NCBI RefSeq assembly: GCF_001422725.1
Contig: NZ_LMMA01000034.1
Coordinates: 1-64,000 of the forward strand
Length of the DNA stretch: 64,000 nt
Origin: Flavobacterium sp. Leaf82
GTDB taxonomy: Bacteria; Bacteroidota; Bacteroidia; Flavobacteriales; Flavobacteriaceae
Reading direction: 5' to 3'
Positions 60,883 to 64,000 of this stretch are shown piece after piece. How positions within the stretch are numbered: position 1 is the stretch's first letter; every line of letters begins with the position of its first letter. Made by a program: the position numbers and the translations under genes. A model generated the notes under the pieces. It did not search any database. It was not told the DNA's origin and saw nothing but the letters and a program-made list of their open reading frames with translations.

Positions 60883-61503
60883 ATGGCTGAGTTCATAAAA
60901 ATATATCCCGATAAACCTAATGAAGCTGCAATTGCCAAAGTGGTAAAAGTGCTTCAGAATGGAGGTTTAGTAATTTATCCAACAGATACTGTTTACGGTT
61001 TGGGTTGCGATATTACAAATTCACGTGCATTAGAAAAAATTGCAAAAATAAAAGGAGTTAAGTTAGAGAAAGCAAATTTCTCGTTTATTTGCCACGATTT
61101 AAGTAATTTATCAGATTATGTTCGTCAGATTGATACGGCTACTTTCAAAATTTTGAAAAGAGCGTTGCCTGGACCTTACACTTTTATTTTACCGGGAAAT
61201 AATAATTTACCAAAAGAGTTTAAAAAGAAAACTACTGTTGGTATTCGTGTTCCGGATAACAATATTGCATTAGAAATAGTGAGACAGTTAGGGAATCCAA
61301 TCGTTTCAACTTCTATTCGTGATGAAGATGATGTAATTGAATATACGACTGATCCTGAATTGATTTTTGAAAAATGGCAAAATATTGTTGATCTTGTTAT
61401 TGATGGAGGTTATGGGGATAATGTTGGTTCAACAATTATTGATTTATCTGACTACGAACCTGTCATTATTAGAGAAGGAAAAGGAGATATAAATATCTTG
61501 TAA
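60883..61503 (+). CDS. Sua5/YciO/YrdC-family protein (YciO-like)
   Basis: This 206-residue YrdC fold has GGLVIYPTDTVYGLGCDITN near 28-47, the basic KxR-type nucleotide site (KANFSFICHDLSNLSDYVRQ), ALPGPYTFILPG, and GIRVPDN with NPIVSTSIRDEDD. TsaC/Sua5 members make threonylcarbamoyl-AMP for tRNA t6A; YciO-like members are related but may have another role. It is cytoplasmic, with no Sua5 C-terminal domain. Single gene with a terminator after it. Confidence 0.88.
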   Translation: MAEFIKIYPDKPNEAAIAKVVKVLQNGGLVIYPTDTVYGLGCDITNSRALEKIAKIKGVKLEKANFSFICHDLSNLSDYVRQIDTATFKILKRALPGPYTFILPGNNNLPKEFKKKTTVGIRVPDNNIALEIVRQLGNPIVSTSIRDEDDVIEYTTDPELIFEKWQNIVDLVIDGGYGDNVGSTIIDLSDYEPVIIREGKGDINIL

Positions 61504-61533
61504 GAAAAAATCTAAAATTATTTAGGTTAATAG

Positions 61534-61577
61534 AAAATGGTTTGGTTAATTAGCATATAATTTAACCAAACCATTTT
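61534..61577 (+). terminator. Strong hairpin terminator
   Basis: AAAATGGTTTGGTTAA (61534-61549) pairs perfectly with TTAACCAAACCATTTT (61562-61577), followed by T-rich DNA. Confidence 0.88.
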
Positions 61578-61584
61578 TTGTTTT

Positions 61585-62622
61585 ATGAAAAACCTTTATT
61601 TGTTACTTTTCTTATTTTTATCAGTTACTATATTTTCTCAAAATGTTTTAAAAGGAAAAATTACTTCAAAAGAAAATGCACCATTGGAAGGTGTAAATAT
61701 TTATTTTGACGGAACCACAATTTCTACTATTTCGGATTCTAATGGAAACTTTGCCATTAAATATGAGCCAAACGCTAATAATATTTTAGTGATAAGTTTC
61801 ATGGGGTATCAAACAGAATATCTTACAGGTCTTGATATGTCCAGACCTTTTAATGTGGCTCTTACAGTTTCAAAAAACGAACTTAAAGAAGTTGTAATCA
61901 ATACAAATGAATTATTTACAAGAGAACAGAAATTAAAACTTTTTAGAGAATACTTTTTAGGTACAACAAAGAATGCTAAATCAGCCGTAATACAAAATGA
62001 ATCTGATCTTCGATTCAAATACGATAAAGAAAAACTAATTTTTACTGCTTCATCAGATAAACCTTTAGTAATTCTAAATACTTTTTTAGGATATAAAATT
62101 GATTTTGAGTTGGTAGTTTTTGAAATTGCATTTAATAAATTAAGCATTAGTTCTAAAGATGTCATAAAAAACTTCTACGGTGGAGTAAGTAGATTCGAAG
62201 ATATTGATAGTTCTGTTGCTGTTTTGGAACGCAGGGAAAAAACGTATCAGGGATCTCAAATTCAGTTTTTCAGGAATTTTGCTAAAAAAGAATGGGGAAT
62301 AAAGAAGTTTTTATTGCTTAATGATGATAACAGTATTGATCCTCTTAAGCGTTTTAAAATAACTGAGGAAGAAGATTTTGTAAAAGTAGAAGTATTGCCA
62401 CAGCCAAAAGGAGAAATCAAAAATGAAAACCTAAAAGATATTGTTGCTTCTTATAATATTGCTTTTAACAGAACCGAAGAATCTAAAATTACTTTTCAGA
62501 CTGATAGTTTTTATATTTATAAATATGGAAATAACTCAAATATAGAAAGTATTCTTTTTTCAGGTAAAATTTCAGAGAAGAAAGTAGGTGATATGTTGCC
62601 TCTTAATTACGGAATTAAATAA
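61585..62622 (+). CDS. Exported CarboxypepD_reg-like domain protein
   Basis: This 345-residue protein has a signal peptide (KNLYLLLFLFLSVTIFSQ), then a carboxypeptidase regulatory-like domain (residues about 20-110, LKGKITSKENAPLEGVNIYF and ISDSNGNFAIKYE, VISFMGYQTEYL). The C-terminal about 230 residues form a domain common in small Bacteroidota surface or periplasmic proteins (YQGSQIQFFRNFAKKEWGIK). It is not a TonB receptor, since it lacks plug and barrel. It is a single gene; function unknown. Confidence 0.82.
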   Translation: MKNLYLLLFLFLSVTIFSQNVLKGKITSKENAPLEGVNIYFDGTTISTISDSNGNFAIKYEPNANNILVISFMGYQTEYLTGLDMSRPFNVALTVSKNELKEVVINTNELFTREQKLKLFREYFLGTTKNAKSAVIQNESDLRFKYDKEKLIFTASSDKPLVILNTFLGYKIDFELVVFEIAFNKLSISSKDVIKNFYGGVSRFEDIDSSVAVLERREKTYQGSQIQFFRNFAKKEWGIKKFLLLNDDNSIDPLKRFKITEEEDFVKVEVLPQPKGEIKNENLKDIVASYNIAFNRTEESKITFQTDSFYIYKYGNNSNIESILFSGKISEKKVGDMLPLNYGIK

Positions 62623-62873
62623 GATTTAGCATTTAAATAATTGATTATCTGAGTAAAAAATTAATCAATATGGTTTATTTGTAAAAAAAAACTGAAATAC
62701 TATAAAAGTTTAAAATAAATAACTAACTTTAGGTTAGTTAAAATTTAGTTAGTTAATTAAAAGATAATGCTATTCTTGATTTATATTTAATTGGTTATTA
62801 AAGAATTAAGAATACATAAAAGCAGGTCAATTGACCTGCTTTTTCTGTATAATAAAGTATGTAAAACCTTATA
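62623..62873. other. AT-rich intergene with terminator
   Basis: Contains short repeats of TAACTAAC/TTAGTTAG type (62720-62760) and the palindromic terminator; no gene seen. Confidence 0.5.
62817..62845. terminator. Perfect palindromic terminator after the OmpA gene
   Basis: AAAAGCAGGTCAA and TTGACCTGCTTTT are perfect 13-bp arms with T-runs on both strands, 28 bp after the leftward ompA-like stop codon. Confidence 0.88.
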
Positions 62874-63707
62874 TTATTTTTGTTGTTTTTTCATTTCTTT
62901 TTCAATCATATCATAGAATTGATCGATTTTTGGCATAACAACAATACGAGTTCTTCTGTTACGGGCTTTGTTGTCTGGAGTGTCATTTGCAACTAAAGGC
63001 ACATATGAACTTCTACCAGCTGCGATTAATTTAGCAGGGTTAACACCAAGGTCGTTAGTTAATACACGTACAATAGATGTTGAACGTTTAACACTTAAAT
63101 CCCAGTTGTCTAACAATACTCCGTTGCTTTTGTAAGGAACGTTATCTGTATGACCTTCAACCATACATTCGAAATCTGGTTTGTCGTTTACTACTTTTGC
63201 AACTTTAGCTAAAACACCTTTTGCAGCGTCAGTTACATCATAGCTACCACTTTTAAACAATAATTTGTCTGCAATAGAGATAAATACAACACCTTTTTCT
63301 ACATTGATTTCGATGTCCGGATCGTTGATTCCAACTGCTCCTTTTAAACTTGTAACTAAAGCTAACGTTACACTGTCTTTTTTAGTTAAAGCATCCTGAA
63401 GTCTAGAGATTTTTAAATCTTTTTCTTTTAAACTTTCTAATGATTTTTCAAGATTTTCAGCTCCTTTAGTAGTTAAAACAGTTAAGTCTTTAGAAGTGCT
63501 TATTAAATCTTGATTATGTTGTTTATAACTTTCTGCTGTAGCTGCAAGTCCTGCTTTTTCCTCTAAACAAGCATTTAGTTTTACGGTACAGGAGTTTAAT
63601 AAATCTTGGGTTTCTTTGTTCTTAGCTTCTAATGCTGCGTATTGCTTTTTCGATACACACGAAGTTAAGGCCATTAATACTGATAGTGCGATTACTATTT
63701 TTCTCAT
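62874..63707 (-). CDS. OmpA-family lipoprotein (peptidoglycan-anchoring)
   Basis: This 277-residue protein has a lipoprotein signal (SVLMALTSCVSKK, Cys at 17), a coiled coil (about 22-110), and an OmpA C-terminal domain (about 130-255) with CMVEGHTDNVPYKSNG, the Asp and Arg of DNWDLSVKRSTSIVRVL, and RNRRTRIVVMP. It should anchor the outer membrane to peptidoglycan, trimeric through the coiled coil. Single gene; its promoter overlaps the end of the upstream glycosyltransferase gene. Confidence 0.93.
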   Translation of the reverse strand: MRKIVIALSVLMALTSCVSKKQYAALEAKNKETQDLLNSCTVKLNACLEEKAGLAATAESYKQHNQDLISTSKDLTVLTTKGAENLEKSLESLKEKDLKISRLQDALTKKDSVTLALVTSLKGAVGINDPDIEINVEKGVVFISIADKLLFKSGSYDVTDAAKGVLAKVAKVVNDKPDFECMVEGHTDNVPYKSNGVLLDNWDLSVKRSTSIVRVLTNDLGVNPAKLIAAGRSSYVPLVANDTPDNKARNRRTRIVVMPKIDQFYDMIEKEMKKQQK

Positions 63708-63736
63708 AGGTATTATATTTAATTAAACGTTGATTA

Positions 63737-63744
63737 CAAATTTA
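63737..63744 (-). promoter_or_regulatory. -7 promoter element of the OmpA-like gene
   Basis: The minus strand reads TAAATTTG, a perfect TAnnTTTG, placing the start about 23 bp before the ATG. It overlaps the stop codon of the preceding gene. Confidence 0.55.
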
Positions 63745-64000
63745 GTTTTTAATATTTTGATTACTGTTAAAGATTTCTTTAAATACGGTCAGTTTCTTTA
63801 TATAATACAAGAAAACGATACTTTTTACAGTATAGTATTGCTGTATCTGAAAATCTTTTCTTTCCCGCAAATATTTTAAAGATATGCAATAAAATGAAAA
63901 ATGTGCTTTCAAAATTGCAAAAGTATGTTGAAATTTTCCTTGTGTAAGAAAACGGATACCGGCAATACCATCCAAAATCATTCTGAAGAAAATAACAAAA
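63742..64000 (-). CDS. Glycosyltransferase family 2, 3' end only (runs off the window)
   Basis: The leftward frame enters at the right edge and ends at 63742. It reads FVIFFRMILDGIAGIRFL, then KFQHTFAILKAHFSFYCI and YYTVKSIVFLYYI. This is the characteristic C-terminal tail of flavobacterial GT2 glycosyltransferases (rhamnosyl-transferase-like), which lies after the catalytic GT-A domain and often contains amphipathic helices. About 85 codons are visible. The Met at 63981 is internal, not a start. The acceptor is unknown. Confidence 0.75.
   Translation of the reverse strand, partial: FVIFFRMILDGIAGIRFLTQGKFQHTFAILKAHFSFYCISLKYLRERKDFQIQQYYTVKSIVFLYYIKKLTVFKEIFNSNQNIKN

Noticed and set aside
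61809..62165. 118-codon frame antisense to the CarboxypepD_reg gene
   Set aside because: Shadow frame; the sense protein has a signal peptide and domain structure.
63742..63981. A complete 79-residue gene starting at 63981
   Set aside because: The frame continues upstream to the window edge and the sequence is the tail of a GT2 glycosyltransferase.

Overview
The window looks like a chromosomal segment of a Flavobacterium-type bacterium (Bacteroidota). The DNA is AT-rich. Several genes have the Bacteroidota -7 promoter element TAnnTTTG, and Shine-Dalgarno sites are weak or absent. The gene families are flavobacterial: YciO-like Sua5, RecG, UvrD, PheT, OmpA lipoprotein, CarboxypepD_reg, many AraC regulators, and a REP-associated transposase.

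Layout. 1-2.4 kb: the repeat-bearing end of a probable IS21-family element fused to a 5'-truncated Crp/Fnr regulator, then an NmrA-like oxidoreductase and a convergent nitroreductase. 2.6-6.5 kb: mesX (DUF1852) and mesD (a MetE core without the folate domain), which form a folate-independent methionine synthase, followed by a YfeH-like SBF transporter and an Lrp/AsnC regulator. 6.6-21.2 kb: an accessory region ending at tRNA-Arg(ACG). Four junctions inside it carry the same terminator plus tRNA-3'-end signature, which suggests cassettes accreted at the tRNA. Its cargo is pobA with an AraC regulator; an AraC regulator next to eight exported or cytoplasmic redox and hydrolase genes; a truncated luciferase-like monooxygenase; a nucleoside-recognition membrane protein; and a frameshifted metallo-beta-lactamase-fold hydrolase. 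A 50-residue gene and its decayed copy mark a duplicated block.

21.3-30.7 kb: apt, then a four-gene operon (unknown protein, membrane protein, histidine kinase, LuxR-type response regulator) divergent from a seven-gene locus that I could not match to any described system. That locus encodes an acidic/glycine-zipper protein, a CxxC protein, an acidic-leader coiled-coil protein with a Met-rich tail, two further small proteins, a subtilase with an inserted domain and no signal peptide, and a peptidoglycan-binding-like plus SGNH hydrolase protein. It is the best candidate here for an undescribed system.

30.7-48.2 kb: pheT, aldehyde dehydrogenase with DUF779 and AraC genes, bestrophin, a TolC/RND/adaptor efflux operon, a thioredoxin-fold protein, two separate proteins that look like pieces of a chemoreceptor (6TM sensor and Aer-like PAS), and recG. 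48.2-64 kb: small lipoproteins, DUF1697, a Dph6-like ATPase, a RAYT transposase that carries a pair of REP palindromes in frame inside its own coding sequence, an M1 aminopeptidase, a patatin, TauE/SafE, uvrD/pcrA, a Sua5/YciO protein, a CarboxypepD_reg protein, an OmpA lipoprotein, and the 3' end of a GT2 glycosyltransferase at the right edge.

Repeats are prominent. They include an inverted REP pair shared by the 35.4 kb intergene and the RAYT gene, a degenerate 8-bp-period repeat at several gene ends, a 34-bp palindromic repeat, and a probable Flavo-1-type RNA. All functions are read from sequence patterns and family knowledge; no searches were run.
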